A DNA stretch of 8,649 nt from an uncultured Collinsella sp. (GTDB taxonomy: Bacteria > Actinomycetota > Coriobacteriia > Coriobacteriales > Coriobacteriaceae), in the NCBI GenBank assembly GCA_937923795.1, contig CALDWI010000019.1, forward strand, positions 1 through 8,649. Direction: 5' to 3'. Each line of letters begins with the position of its first letter. Position 1 is the stretch's first letter. This document shows positions 1 through 5,949 of this stretch, one piece after another. Below the pieces are notes generated by a model. The model saw only the letters and a list, made by a program, of their open reading frames with translations, was not told where the DNA came from and ran no database searches. The position numbers were made by a program, and so were the translations under genes.

Positions 1-425
1 AGCGAATCCTCCGCGTCGGCGGTCAGCTCGTGCAGCAGCGCCTCGTATTCCTTGCATGCCTGCTTGATCGCACCGCAATTCTGATGGCCGAGCACTACCA
101 GCAAACGTACGCCGAGTACGGTCACCGCGTATTCTAGGGACGCAATCACGGCTTCGTCGATGATTTGACCGGCCGTGCGAACCGTGAACAGGTCGCCAAG
201 ACCGGAATCGAAAATAATATCCGGGCTTACTCGCGCGTCGGAGCAGCTCAGTATGGCCGCTTCCGGTGCGTGTGTGTCCACAAGTGCCTCGCGTGCTTCA
301 GCGCCACGATTCGGATGTTCCGGTTTGCCCTCCGCAAACCTGCGATTACCTGCCAGCATGCGGCTCCAAACGCCGCTTGCCGTGCCTTCGACCTCGTCTT
401 GGTCTACAAACAGTTCGTCTGCCAT
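1..425 (-). CDS. beta-class carbonic anhydrase (3' part missing)
   Basis: The product would interconvert CO2 and bicarbonate in the cytoplasm; bicarbonate is the substrate of PEP carboxylase, whose gene remnants lie next door. The reverse strand is open from the ATG at 425 to the window edge, giving 141 residues. The zinc-site motifs of the beta class are present: CSDARVSP supplies Cys61 and the Asp63-Arg65 pair, and LGHQNCGA supplies His114 and Cys117. FTVRTAGQ at 80-87 matches the conserved strand between them. The start is supported by a purine-rich GGGGTGGAG just upstream and by the MLAGNRRFAEGKPEHPN segment, typical of the family N-terminus. Roughly the last third or more of a usual 190-240 residue protein lies outside the window. 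Family assignment is firm; the exact subtype is not. Confidence 0.93.
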   Translation of the reverse strand, partial: MADELFVDQDEVEGTASGVWSRMLAGNRRFAEGKPEHPNRGAEAREALVDTHAPEAAILSCSDARVSPDIIFDSGLGDLFTVRTAGQIIDEAVIASLEYAVTVLGVRLLVVLGHQNCGAIKQACKEYEALLHELTADAEDS

Positions 426-504
426 TGACTCCACCCCTCATTGTTCAGGCTAGCCAACATCATACGTTTTGGTCTGACCGTTCGCTGGGAAATAGAGCGA
501 TATC

Positions 505-680
505 TCGCTTATGTATGGCAGATTTCGTGTTCTGTCCGGTGATATTTCGCTTATGTATGGCAGTCCCAAAGGTGAAAAACCGGAAAAATGTACCCCCGAA
601 GTGGGTTTTTCGCATGATGGTCTGCCATATATAAGCGAGAAGGCTCATGGCAAGGCTCCGATTCTGCCATATATAAGGCA
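505..680. repeat. four-site symmetric 17-bp repeat cluster
   Basis: Two direct copies of TCGCTTATGTATGGCAG lie at 505-521 and 547-563. Two inverted copies lie at 622-638 (CTGCCATATATAAGCGA) and 664-680 (same, with GCA as the last three bases). Start-to-start spacing is 42 bp in each pair, and the cluster is mirror-symmetric about position 592-593. An inner inverted pair at 572-581 and 604-613 (GTGAAAAACC with GGTTTTTCGC) extends the symmetry. The cluster sits between the ppc-type terminator and the carbonic anhydrase start. It could be a regulator-binding array, a foldback repeat or a dispersed bifidobacterial intergenic repeat. The repeats are certain; the role is not known. Confidence 0.85.
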
Positions 681-691
681 GATATAGGTAT

Positions 692-730
692 GAAAAAGGG
701 TCCCCGATCGGCAGTGCGAACGGGGACCCT
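692..730 (-). terminator. intrinsic terminator downstream of ppc end A
   Basis: A perfect 10-bp stem, AGGGTCCCCG (697-706) with CGGGGACCCT (721-730), closes a 14-nt loop. Read on the minus strand, it is followed by a run of T at 697-693. It begins 19 nt after the ppc stop codon at 749, so it is probably the terminator of that gene end, and it insulates the carbonic anhydrase gene from minus-strand transcription. Confidence 0.8.
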
Positions 731-748
731 GAAAGAAACTGGCTAAAA

Positions 749-810
749 TCAGCCGGTGTTCTGCAAGCCTGCTGCGACACCCGACACGGTGCACAGGATC
801 AGGTAGGTGT
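749..810 (-). pseudogene. ppc: ppc 3'-end remnant A (62 bp, last 20 codons)
   Basis: On the minus strand this block encodes TYLILCTVSGVAAGLQNTG followed by TGA, the C-terminus of phosphoenolpyruvate carboxylase. It is cut off sharply at 810, where the stop codon of the DUF6199-like gene begins. It matches the longer remnant at 1861-1922 in 56 of 62 bases, and all six differences are synonymous (five third-position changes and one TTG/CTG leucine change). No upstream ppc sequence continues it. It keeps its own terminator. The likely reading is an att-type scar at the 3' end of ppc, with the carbonic anhydrase gene as the original downstream neighbour; that part is inference. Confidence 0.85.
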
Positions 811-1010
811 TACTGCAGTCTGCAGAAGATGAAAAGAATAAGAGCTAAAACAAGAAAGGCGGCACCGCTTATTCTCATTAAGGATGTGTATAGATTGCTC
901 GGATCTCCTTTTTGAGTCCAGAGGAAATTGCTTATTTTCCAGAGTTGCCTTGGAAAAATAAGCATACATAATCCTAGCAGGGCAAGTGCTGTGAGATATA
1001 TGTACTGCAC
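810..1010 (-). CDS. small DUF6199-like membrane protein
   Basis: A 66-residue protein of unknown function. The chosen start is the GTG at 1010, because AAGGAG lies 4 nt upstream of it; the reading frame also extends to a TTG at 1043 that lacks such a site. Two hydrophobic segments (residues 3-19 and 49-63) flank a short polar stretch, RQLWKISNFLWTQKGDPSNLY, best described as residues 21-41. The pattern of FP, a Trp-rich segment, GDPS-LY and MRISG is what I remember of the DUF6199 family of small Gram-positive membrane proteins, so that name is a recollection-based match. It should sit in the cytoplasmic membrane with both termini on the same side. The stop codon lies exactly at the edge of ppc remnant A, so this gene was brought in by, or trimmed by, the event that made that junction. 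Confidence 0.68.
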   Translation of the reverse strand: MQYIYLTALALLGLCMLIFPRQLWKISNFLWTQKGDPSNLYTSLMRISGAAFLVLALILFIFCRLQ

Positions 1011-1291
1011 TGTTCTCCTTATTTTAGGTAGTCGGAGATGCAAGGGTATGGTCCTTGTTTATTTATTAAGAGTATCCTAATGGAAAATGAGTAGGGGTGC
1101 ACTTTAGGGTGTGATTTTCTAGTGAAAATAGCAAAGGTTCTCTCTCGTGGAAGTTACAAACGAGGGCTTCGCTATGTGTCTGTGTTTCAGGAGTCATGCA
1201 GTTGTTACTGAATCATGAGTGGATTGAGGATAAGTATGCTAGTGCTGCATGTTAGGCGCTGAACAAAAACCTTCGAGTGCGGCGTCTTCCG
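1011..1291. other. unassigned AT-rich stretch
   Basis: No gene is supported here. Short open stretches exist on both strands (for example plus-strand frames around 1121-1250 and 1277 onward), but none has a convincing start, length or codon pattern. The stretch is visibly richer in A and T than the flanking ppc and 1500-1860 regions. A weak imperfect inverted pair (CTCTCGT near 1140 with ACGAGGG near 1160) is the only structure seen. It probably holds decayed mobile DNA plus the promoter of the small membrane-protein gene, which I could not place. Confidence 0.4.
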
Positions 1292-1701
1292 TCAACAACA
1301 CAACTCGTTCAGAAATACACCCAATATGGTCAAACAGTAAGACAGCGCTATGATGCGAACAATCTTCTTCCAAGACAGTTTGTCATGAAGGAAAGCCGTA
1401 ACCAAAAGGGTTGTCATTGGGGTTATAAGCAGGACGAGGAAGAAATAGAGAAATGTGGACTAGGCTCAATCTGCCGAGAATATAAGTCTGACCGAACCAG
1501 TTGTATAAGCCCACGATGGCTGTCGGTGTCGCGGCGTGGGTAAACGCGGACAGGCGCCGGGTTACGTCGGATGATCGCGAGTCTGTTGCCCGGTCCAGTG
1601 TCCGGCTTGCCGTCTTCGCCATCCGTCCCAGCGCCGTCCGCGGGCGTGTGGTCCCCCTCGTACGCGTCCGTCGTCCCGTCCGTGTCCCTTTCCGCGTCCA
1701 T
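1292..1701 (-). pseudogene. probable broken small membrane-protein gene
   Basis: Three minus-strand frames seem to carry successive pieces of one protein. The first starts at an ATG (1701) with GGAGGGG 4 nt upstream and gives an acidic, disordered N-terminus (MDAERDTDGTTDAYEGD and onward) to about 1575. A second frame then reads RLSAFTHAATPTAIVGLYNW and continues to 1383. A third reads STFLYFFLVLLITPMTTLL, a polar turn HDKLSWKK and a second hydrophobic stretch ending FLNELCC with a stop at 1292; its last 41 codons follow an ATG at 1417. The third frame has the look of two real membrane helices. The model needs two frameshifts, near 1575 and 1450. Alternatively, the GC-rich first part (the 5' end of a gene downstream of ppc) and the AT-rich last part are unrelated fragments. 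I recognise no family. Confidence 0.35.
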
Positions 1702-1787
1702 ATGTCCCCTCCGATCATCCGAGTCTGTCGTTCGGTCCCGCACCCCCTCGCGTGCTCCGCCGCGGGCCAGTCTAAGGCCGGACAACG

Positions 1788-1835
1788 CGAGCGGGGAGGC
1801 TCGCGCCGCTGATCGGCACGGAGCCTCCCCGCTCG
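1788..1835 (-). terminator. GC-rich terminator-like hairpin downstream of ppc end B
   Basis: A perfect 15-bp stem, CGAGCGGGGAGGCTC (1788-1802) with GAGCCTCCCCGCTCG (1821-1835), closes an 18-nt loop. It starts 25 nt after the stop codon of ppc remnant B. On the minus strand it is followed by CGTTGTCC, which is only weakly T-rich. The position and stem strength argue for a terminator; the poor T tract lowers confidence. Confidence 0.72.
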
Positions 1836-1860
1836 TTCATCCAGGCAGTCAGCCGAACGA

Positions 1861-2190
1861 TCAGCCCGTGTTCTGCAGGCCTGCCGCGACGCCCGAGACG
1901 GTGCACAGGATGAGGTAGGTGTAGCCCTCCCTCTTGCCGTGGCTGAGCTCCTCCTTGTCCACCTTCTTGCGCAGCGACTTGAGGGCGAGCACCTGGGTGA
2001 GCGAGAGCACGTCCACGTACGGGGAGCGGATGCGCACGGCGCGGCCGAGCACGTGGCGGTGCTGCAGCGGCCACTTGTCTCCGACGATGGCGAGCACCCA
2101 CTTGCGGGTGAGCTTCATCTCGGTGAGCACCTTCTCCGGCAGGTCCTCGCGGTCGTCGAGGGCGAGGTACATGCGGGCGATACGCTCAAA
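1861..2190 (-). pseudogene. ppc: ppc 3'-end remnant B (109 codons)
   Basis: The minus strand encodes about 109 residues of the C-terminus of phosphoenolpyruvate carboxylase, which carboxylates PEP with bicarbonate to oxaloacetate. Recognisable parts are the basic RIRSPYVDVLSLTQVLALK block, equivalent to the RNPYVDPLN-QVELL region of the family, and the terminal YLILCTVSGVAAGLQNTG. The full enzyme is about 900 residues, so roughly seven eighths is missing. In this frame a TAA occurs at 2191-2193, marking the break with the unrelated sequence to the right. The catalytic core is absent, so the fragment cannot be an enzyme. GC-rich codon use fits a normal bifidobacterial chromosomal gene. It could be a second integration scar, or the displaced end of a ppc gene split by insertion of the island to the right. 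Confidence 0.88.
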
Positions 2191-2278
2191 TTAGTCCGGT
2201 CGAATGGCTTTGGAAAATCATGGGGAGGCCGGCTGCACGGGTTCGCTCCTCGATAAGGTGACTTGTTTGGGATCGCTG

Positions 2279-4111
2279 TTAACTTTCGTCAGACACATCG
2301 TAAACCCCGTCTAGGTATCCGTATCGTCCATTGTGCTTGTCTTTTGAAAATTCGACGATATTGACGTTTTCATCAAGAGGAATACCGGCCATGTGATTCG
2401 TGTTTTCGATAATGATGATCTGCTGTGAAACCGCTTGTTTCGCTAGGTAGGAAAACAAGCCAGCTTTCATGGAAGAGTCTTCCGTAGACCGTGTCCCCTC
2501 ATCGAACCCATGCAGAGGCGTATCAATAAGCAACCAGCCTGGAGCGTGCTTTGACTGTTTATTGAGATAATCATGGAATGCGAGCATAACAACGCTGTTA
2601 AGAAACGCGCAGTACCCTTTGCCTTGTTCATCAGCTTTGGAATATCCTGCTATTTCGACATCGAAAGAAGTTTTGCTGAAATCCGCAATATCGGCACCAG
2701 GGAAATGACATTGTCGCAGAATGTTGCGTATGGTGTTATTCATGGAATACCAGAAATCGCCTTGGAAGCATTCGCGCGGCTTGTATTTTTCATTGTTCGA
2801 CGTTGCCTGATCAGCGTTATCAAGTGCCTTGTTGAAACGGGCATGCAACGCCAGGAGTTCCGCATATTCCGCGTGTAACTGCTCTGCATGGGCAATTTGT
2901 TCAATATCCTGTTGCATATGCTGCGCTATTGGTTGAATGTCAGATTCGAGCGTATGCATGTTTTGCCGATGCTGCTGTTGCTTCAGCTGCAATTCCCGTT
3001 GTACCTTATCGGCTCTGTCTGCGAGGATGGCCAGATCGGTTTCAACATCCGCTTGGATGCCGTGGATATGTTCGATTTCTGTTGAGACGACTAAAATGTC
3101 CTGTTCAGTTGGCGCAGACATGTGAATGGAACTATGGCAAAACTGGCATGTGGTGGGATAGGCATGCGTACGGGCATGTTTCATCGCTTGTAGTTGCAGA
3201 TCAAGGCGTGCAGCGTCTGATTCATATTGACTGATAAGTACCTTGCGCTGGCGAATAAGTACCTCAAGATGCTCATATTGTTGATTAAGCTGCGAGATAT
3301 GTGAGATGGTACGGGCATCTTGGTCGAGAAGAGTTTGCCTTTGCTGCTCCACATGCAATGCTTTTTTTCGTAGGGCTTCCAAATAAGTGTGAACGGTTTT
3401 TCCCTCATTCGTTGCGATATGGCGCATTTCTTCAAGGCGTTTGATGCGGGGTTCTATGTCGTCCAATTGCTGGTGGATGAACTGTTCCACGGCTTTTCTG
3501 CGGGTACGATGTTCGCTGGCGCTTTCTGTCTGCATAGAGCTGTCGATTTTGTCGTCTTGGACCAAGACAAGCAGCGAGGACAAACTTTGTGTGAGAGTTG
3601 TTAACGTGGTGCTTTTGGGAAAGAGAATGGAAGGCTGCGGACGTCCTACTTGGTCTTCGGGAACAAGCATAAGATGTCTGACGGCATTCCATGTAAAAGC
3701 AACTGTATGGTAAGTTTCGTTCGTCGCTATCCTACGGGTTGGCTCAATGCCTAACAAGGCAAGAAGAACCGTATTGATTGATTTGCCGGAACGTGATGAA
3801 ACAGAATAAGAGCCGGAAGCAACTGCGGGGTTGCTGGATTCCACGTGAATAGTGTTCTGAGTGCGAGTCGAACGACTAAGCGAAACTTCACCGTCATTGG
3901 TTATGAACGTGACCTGTGCGACTTCGTAGGCAGTTTTGTCGGTAAAGGGGGTCTCTTTTCCTCCACAGACGAATTCTACGGTTTTTGCAATCCGGGTTTT
4001 CCCGGTATTCGAAGCGCCGATAACACAGTTCAACCCGCATGTGAGATTAATGGCGGATTCCACTCCATCTTTTCTGATTGCCGAAATCTGACGTATCCAC
4101 GTGCTTCTCAT
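2279..4111 (-). CDS. Rad50-like ABC ATPase of an ABC-three-component system
   Basis: A 610-residue SMC/Rad50-type ATPase. Walker A is GASNTGKT at 32-39. The predicted coiled coil runs from about 200 to 430 and is interrupted at its tip by CQFC (Cys322, Cys325), the arrangement of a Rad50 zinc hook. Walker B is WLLIDTPLHGFDEG with Asp530, where Thr replaces the usual catalytic Glu as the next residue. IIIIENTNH at 565-573 fits the H-loop strand, and DEQGKGYCAFLNS near 494-506 occupies the signature position. The architecture and DxP-type Walker B recall DUF3732-like and other ABC-3C ATPases. It is the last gene of the operon: its ATG overlaps the middle-component stop as ATGA (4108-4111), implying translational coupling. 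Likely role: ATP-driven DNA binding, sensing or motor for the complex. Confident as an ATPase; subfamily inferred. Confidence 0.85.
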   Translation of the reverse strand: MRSTWIRQISAIRKDGVESAINLTCGLNCVIGASNTGKTRIAKTVEFVCGGKETPFTDKTAYEVAQVTFITNDGEVSLSRSTRTQNTIHVESSNPAVASGSYSVSSRSGKSINTVLLALLGIEPTRRIATNETYHTVAFTWNAVRHLMLVPEDQVGRPQPSILFPKSTTLTTLTQSLSSLLVLVQDDKIDSSMQTESASEHRTRRKAVEQFIHQQLDDIEPRIKRLEEMRHIATNEGKTVHTYLEALRKKALHVEQQRQTLLDQDARTISHISQLNQQYEHLEVLIRQRKVLISQYESDAARLDLQLQAMKHARTHAYPTTCQFCHSSIHMSAPTEQDILVVSTEIEHIHGIQADVETDLAILADRADKVQRELQLKQQQHRQNMHTLESDIQPIAQHMQQDIEQIAHAEQLHAEYAELLALHARFNKALDNADQATSNNEKYKPRECFQGDFWYSMNNTIRNILRQCHFPGADIADFSKTSFDVEIAGYSKADEQGKGYCAFLNSVVMLAFHDYLNKQSKHAPGWLLIDTPLHGFDEGTRSTEDSSMKAGLFSYLAKQAVSQQIIIIENTNHMAGIPLDENVNIVEFSKDKHNGRYGYLDGVYDVSDES

Positions 4112-4527
4112 AATTGGTTGTTCTCTTTCGTTATTCGGTTCATGATGTCTTCATAATCTTCCTCCGCCAACAGCTGAACAGCCCGGCGATAGGAGGTAGC
4201 ATAATCGCCATGCAATGCTTCTGAATATTGAAAACATTCCGGAGTGGCGCGGTAGAACAGGCAAGTGGAATCTACGGTTGCTGCTCCAATGATTACAAGT
4301 TGCGCCAACCCTGCTTGCACTCGTTTGCGACGGGCGTCATATTCGGCTAAAGCGTGTGGGCCATCACCATGAAGATTATGCTGCCCGAATCCGAATGCCT
4401 TCATATAGGTGGCGGTAAGGTCGATGGCTGCGATCTCGTCGATTGTGGAAGGCCTAGAGAGCAATGGGAGGCATAATGTCAATCGCGTTGCTGTTTCCTG
4501 TGTCGTATTAAATAGCGAATTATGCAT
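4108..4527 (-). CDS. ABC-3C middle-component-like protein
   Basis: A 139-residue protein. I chose the ATG at 4527 over the in-frame ATG at 4557: it overlaps the end of the upstream gene by 8 nt, is preceded by GGAG and AGGGGA, and gives MHNSLFNTTQETATRLTLC, matching the N-F/N-E-LR opening of ABC-3C middle components. The body is largely helical (SRPSTIDEIAAIDLTATYM at 26-44, then RRKRVQAGLAQLVIIGAA at 70-87) and resembles a winged-helix-like fold ending in a strand around VDSTCLFY. The family is described as bridging the ATPase and the C-terminal-domain protein. The assignment rests on gene order, size and pattern rather than a diagnostic motif. The product should be cytoplasmic, without signal peptide or membrane segment. 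Confidence 0.7.
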   Translation of the reverse strand: MHNSLFNTTQETATRLTLCLPLLSRPSTIDEIAAIDLTATYMKAFGFGQHNLHGDGPHALAEYDARRKRVQAGLAQLVIIGAATVDSTCLFYRATPECFQYSEALHGDYATSYRRAVQLLAEEDYEDIMNRITKENNQL

Positions 4528-5590
4528 TCCCCTGTACCCACTCCAGCTTATGATCATTGACCAGCATGTGACACAGCCCCTTCTTTTCTGCTGCCTTAAT
4601 CATTGATGGGAATTGGGCTATAGCCGAGCCAGACAATGGGAAGCCGGCTGCTTGAGATAGCGTTGCTCGCATACGCAGCAGTCCATCGGCATAATCAGAT
4701 GCGCATATATCGCATATTCCGTCATAAAGATCCACCTTCAGCGCGTCAAATTCCTGCTCTCCATTTTCTATGACATCCCGTAGATTCCTGCGCATTCCTT
4801 CCGCATCGTAAAAATATTCCCGCTGCTTGGCATATTCGGGACGGCATGTCTGAGGAAGATCGTCGGAACAGTTGATTGGCTTGTGCAAGTGATCGGCATA
4901 GGCAGCTTGCATCTGCGTGAGGTATGTCTTCTCAAGATGATCATCTGGTTTATCCGGTGGAATCGGATAAGTCTTCCAAGGGACTGAAGACCGCCCAAGG
5001 TGCAATTTGCCGTTGCTGATGTGGCCGGATGCCAAAGGCAAGTTTTCGAACATATCGAATTCCGGCTGAAAACCTATGCCATCGACGAGAATATCACGTC
5101 CATCGGCATTGGCTTTGAGGACTGATAGAAGCCATTTCCCTGTGGCGGAAGGAAGTTCGCTGATATCTGAAACTTTAATATTCGCCTTGATCAGTTCCTT
5201 TTGGAAATCAGCGAGGGCGTCAACACTAATATCGCTACAAAGACGTTCTACCTCTGAGACGTCCAGATGCTGATAGAACTCGGTGGCTTTCCATGAAGGG
5301 ATTTTCTTGCTCCCGTTATAAAAGCGAGTCAGGTCAGTTTCGTTGATTCCAGCCCAGACCCCAGCAGTAATCGTGGTCTTCCCAGGTTTGCGGTTTCGAT
5401 GATGCCGGGAAGGTGGATTACTTAAAATGTCGCCCTCTAATACAGCGTCAAAGAAGTCCTTCATGAATCCCTTTTTGTGGTGGTCCACGCCAGATACATA
5501 AGGGTTTACGAGCTGGCAGAAGACTCCCAGAGCATACGTAACAGCAGTTTCGGCCAAGTGAGTCTCCTTCTCGTCTCCATTTGTCTTCAT
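4520..5590 (-). CDS. ABC-3C C-terminal-domain protein with unrecognised N-terminal region
   Basis: First gene of the operon, 356 residues from the ATG at 5590. The last 106 residues fit an ABC-3C C-terminal domain: a YAKQREYFYDAEGMRRNLRD helix, DLYDGICD, then KKGLCHMLVND and a closing hydrophobic LEW. In that family, diverse N-terminal effector or recognition domains are fused to such a C-terminus. Here residues 12-240 match no effector I know; visible are an opening helix VTYALGVFCQLVNPYVSG, DHHKKGFMKDFF, a basic stretch RHHRNRKPGKTT and TRFYNGSKKIPSW. No protease triad, nuclease motif or membrane segment stands out. Start choice is uncertain: the frame opens at a TTG (5656), but the predicted promoter leaves it no leader, while a TTG at 5557 has a near-ideal AAGGAG 6 nt upstream and would give 345 residues. 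Confidence 0.75.
   Translation of the reverse strand: MKTNGDEKETHLAETAVTYALGVFCQLVNPYVSGVDHHKKGFMKDFFDAVLEGDILSNPPSRHHRNRKPGKTTITAGVWAGINETDLTRFYNGSKKIPSWKATEFYQHLDVSEVERLCSDISVDALADFQKELIKANIKVSDISELPSATGKWLLSVLKANADGRDILVDGIGFQPEFDMFENLPLASGHISNGKLHLGRSSVPWKTYPIPPDKPDDHLEKTYLTQMQAAYADHLHKPINCSDDLPQTCRPEYAKQREYFYDAEGMRRNLRDVIENGEQEFDALKVDLYDGICDICASDYADGLLRMRATLSQAAGFPLSGSAIAQFPSMIKAAEKKGLCHMLVNDHKLEWVQGNA
5555..5569 (-). promoter_or_regulatory. strong internal Shine-Dalgarno and alternative TTG start
   Basis: AAGGAG (5569-5564 on the minus strand) followed by six bases and TTG at 5557-5555. It is the best ribosome-binding site in the operon. If used, the first gene starts with MAETAVTYALGVFC and the ATG at 5590 falls in the leader. 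Confidence 0.5.
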
Positions 5591-5652
5591 CCGTCGCCAT
5601 CTCACGAGGTCACCGTCCCTACGATGGGAGGCAGATTCAGATGAATAAGCCG

Positions 5653-5701
5653 GCAAAACGCTGGAATATCGCCAGTATACGCCGTTTTGCAGCTGAGTCA
5701 G
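5653..5701 (-). promoter_or_regulatory. predicted operon promoter overlapped by inverted repeats
   Basis: On the minus strand, CTGACT (5701-5696) and TATACT (5679-5674) are separated by 16 bp, a plausible vegetative promoter for the ABC operon with transcription starting near 5667. An 8-bp inverted repeat, GCAAAACG (5653-5660) with CGTTTTGC (5683-5690), brackets the -10 box, and a smaller CTGG/CCAG pair (5661-5664, 5672-5675) lies inside it. This geometry would let a dimeric repressor block the promoter. Promoter and operator are both predictions. Confidence 0.45.
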
Positions 5702-5767
5702 AAAAGTGCAACATTCGTTTATCGAAAGGAATTTTTGAGACCAGATACATCGTAATTTTTCTCAGCT

Positions 5768-5807
5768 CGATGCCACGCGTTTAACCGGTTATAGAAGTAT
5801 GGCATCG
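5768..5807. repeat. nested dyad in the divergent intergenic region
   Basis: CGATGCCA (5768-5775) and TGGCATCG (5800-5807) form a perfect 8-bp inverted repeat around a 24-bp centre. The centre contains the 10-bp palindrome TAACCGGTTA (5782-5791), almost concentric with the outer arms. It lies about midway between the two divergent operons, as expected of an operator, although a cruciform or RNA hairpin is equally possible. Confidence 0.6.
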
Positions 5808-5863
5808 GCCTGTCCGTCCATTACACCGCAGCGAAGCTGGCTGGGGTTTTAACTGATCACATA

Positions 5864-5949
5864 CATGAGACTTGCCTGTCGATTTATGACGAAGCGTCGG
5901 TTTCTCTAAACCGACGCTTCACGCTTATCAGGCAGGTTGGATGCTCATG
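5864..5949. repeat. three-tier long hairpin (possible structured RNA or cruciform)
   Basis: The inner stem is a perfect 13-bp GAAGCGTCGGTTT (5891-5903) with AAACCGACGCTTC (5908-5920) and a CTCT loop. A middle stem pairs ACTTGCCTG (5870-5878) with CAGGCAGGT (5929-5937), with one G-T pair. An outer stem pairs CATGAG (5864-5869) with CTCATG (5944-5949). ATCACAT (5856-5862) and ATGTGAT (5947-5953) offer an alternative outer pairing. No T tract follows on either strand, and both neighbouring operons point away from it, so a terminator is unlikely. Confidence 0.75.

Noticed and set aside
505..680. CRISPR array
   Set aside because: Only four repeats, two of them inverted, with 25-bp gaps and no neighbouring cas genes.
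460..780. 106-codon minus-strand reading frame across the repeat cluster
   Set aside because: Its apparent internal repeats (YIWQ and IHKR blocks) are translations of the four DNA repeats; it crosses a terminator and ppc remnant A and has no convincing ribosome-binding site.
1277..1543. 88-codon plus-strand reading frame
   Set aside because: No good start site or recognisable domain; the opposite strand carries better membrane-helix coding over the same bases.
1501..1918. Several long plus- and minus-strand frames in the GC-rich stretch
   Set aside because: GC-rich DNA opens frames by chance; they cross the perfect 15-bp terminator hairpin and the ppc remnant and are shadows of it.
1934..2256. 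Plus-strand frames of 86 and 105 codons
   Set aside because: They are antisense to ppc remnant B, which has clear family similarity.
2225..2260. GGGTTCGCTCC as the T-arm of a tRNA gene, and so an attachment site
   Set aside because: No acceptor or anticodon arm can be folded around it and no CCA-proximal stem pairs.
2573..4156. Plus-strand frames inside the ATPase gene
   Set aside because: Antisense shadows of a 610-residue protein with Walker A, coiled coil and Walker B.
5891..5920. Intrinsic terminator
   Set aside because: The stem is perfect but no T tract follows on either strand, and both neighbouring operons are transcribed away from it.
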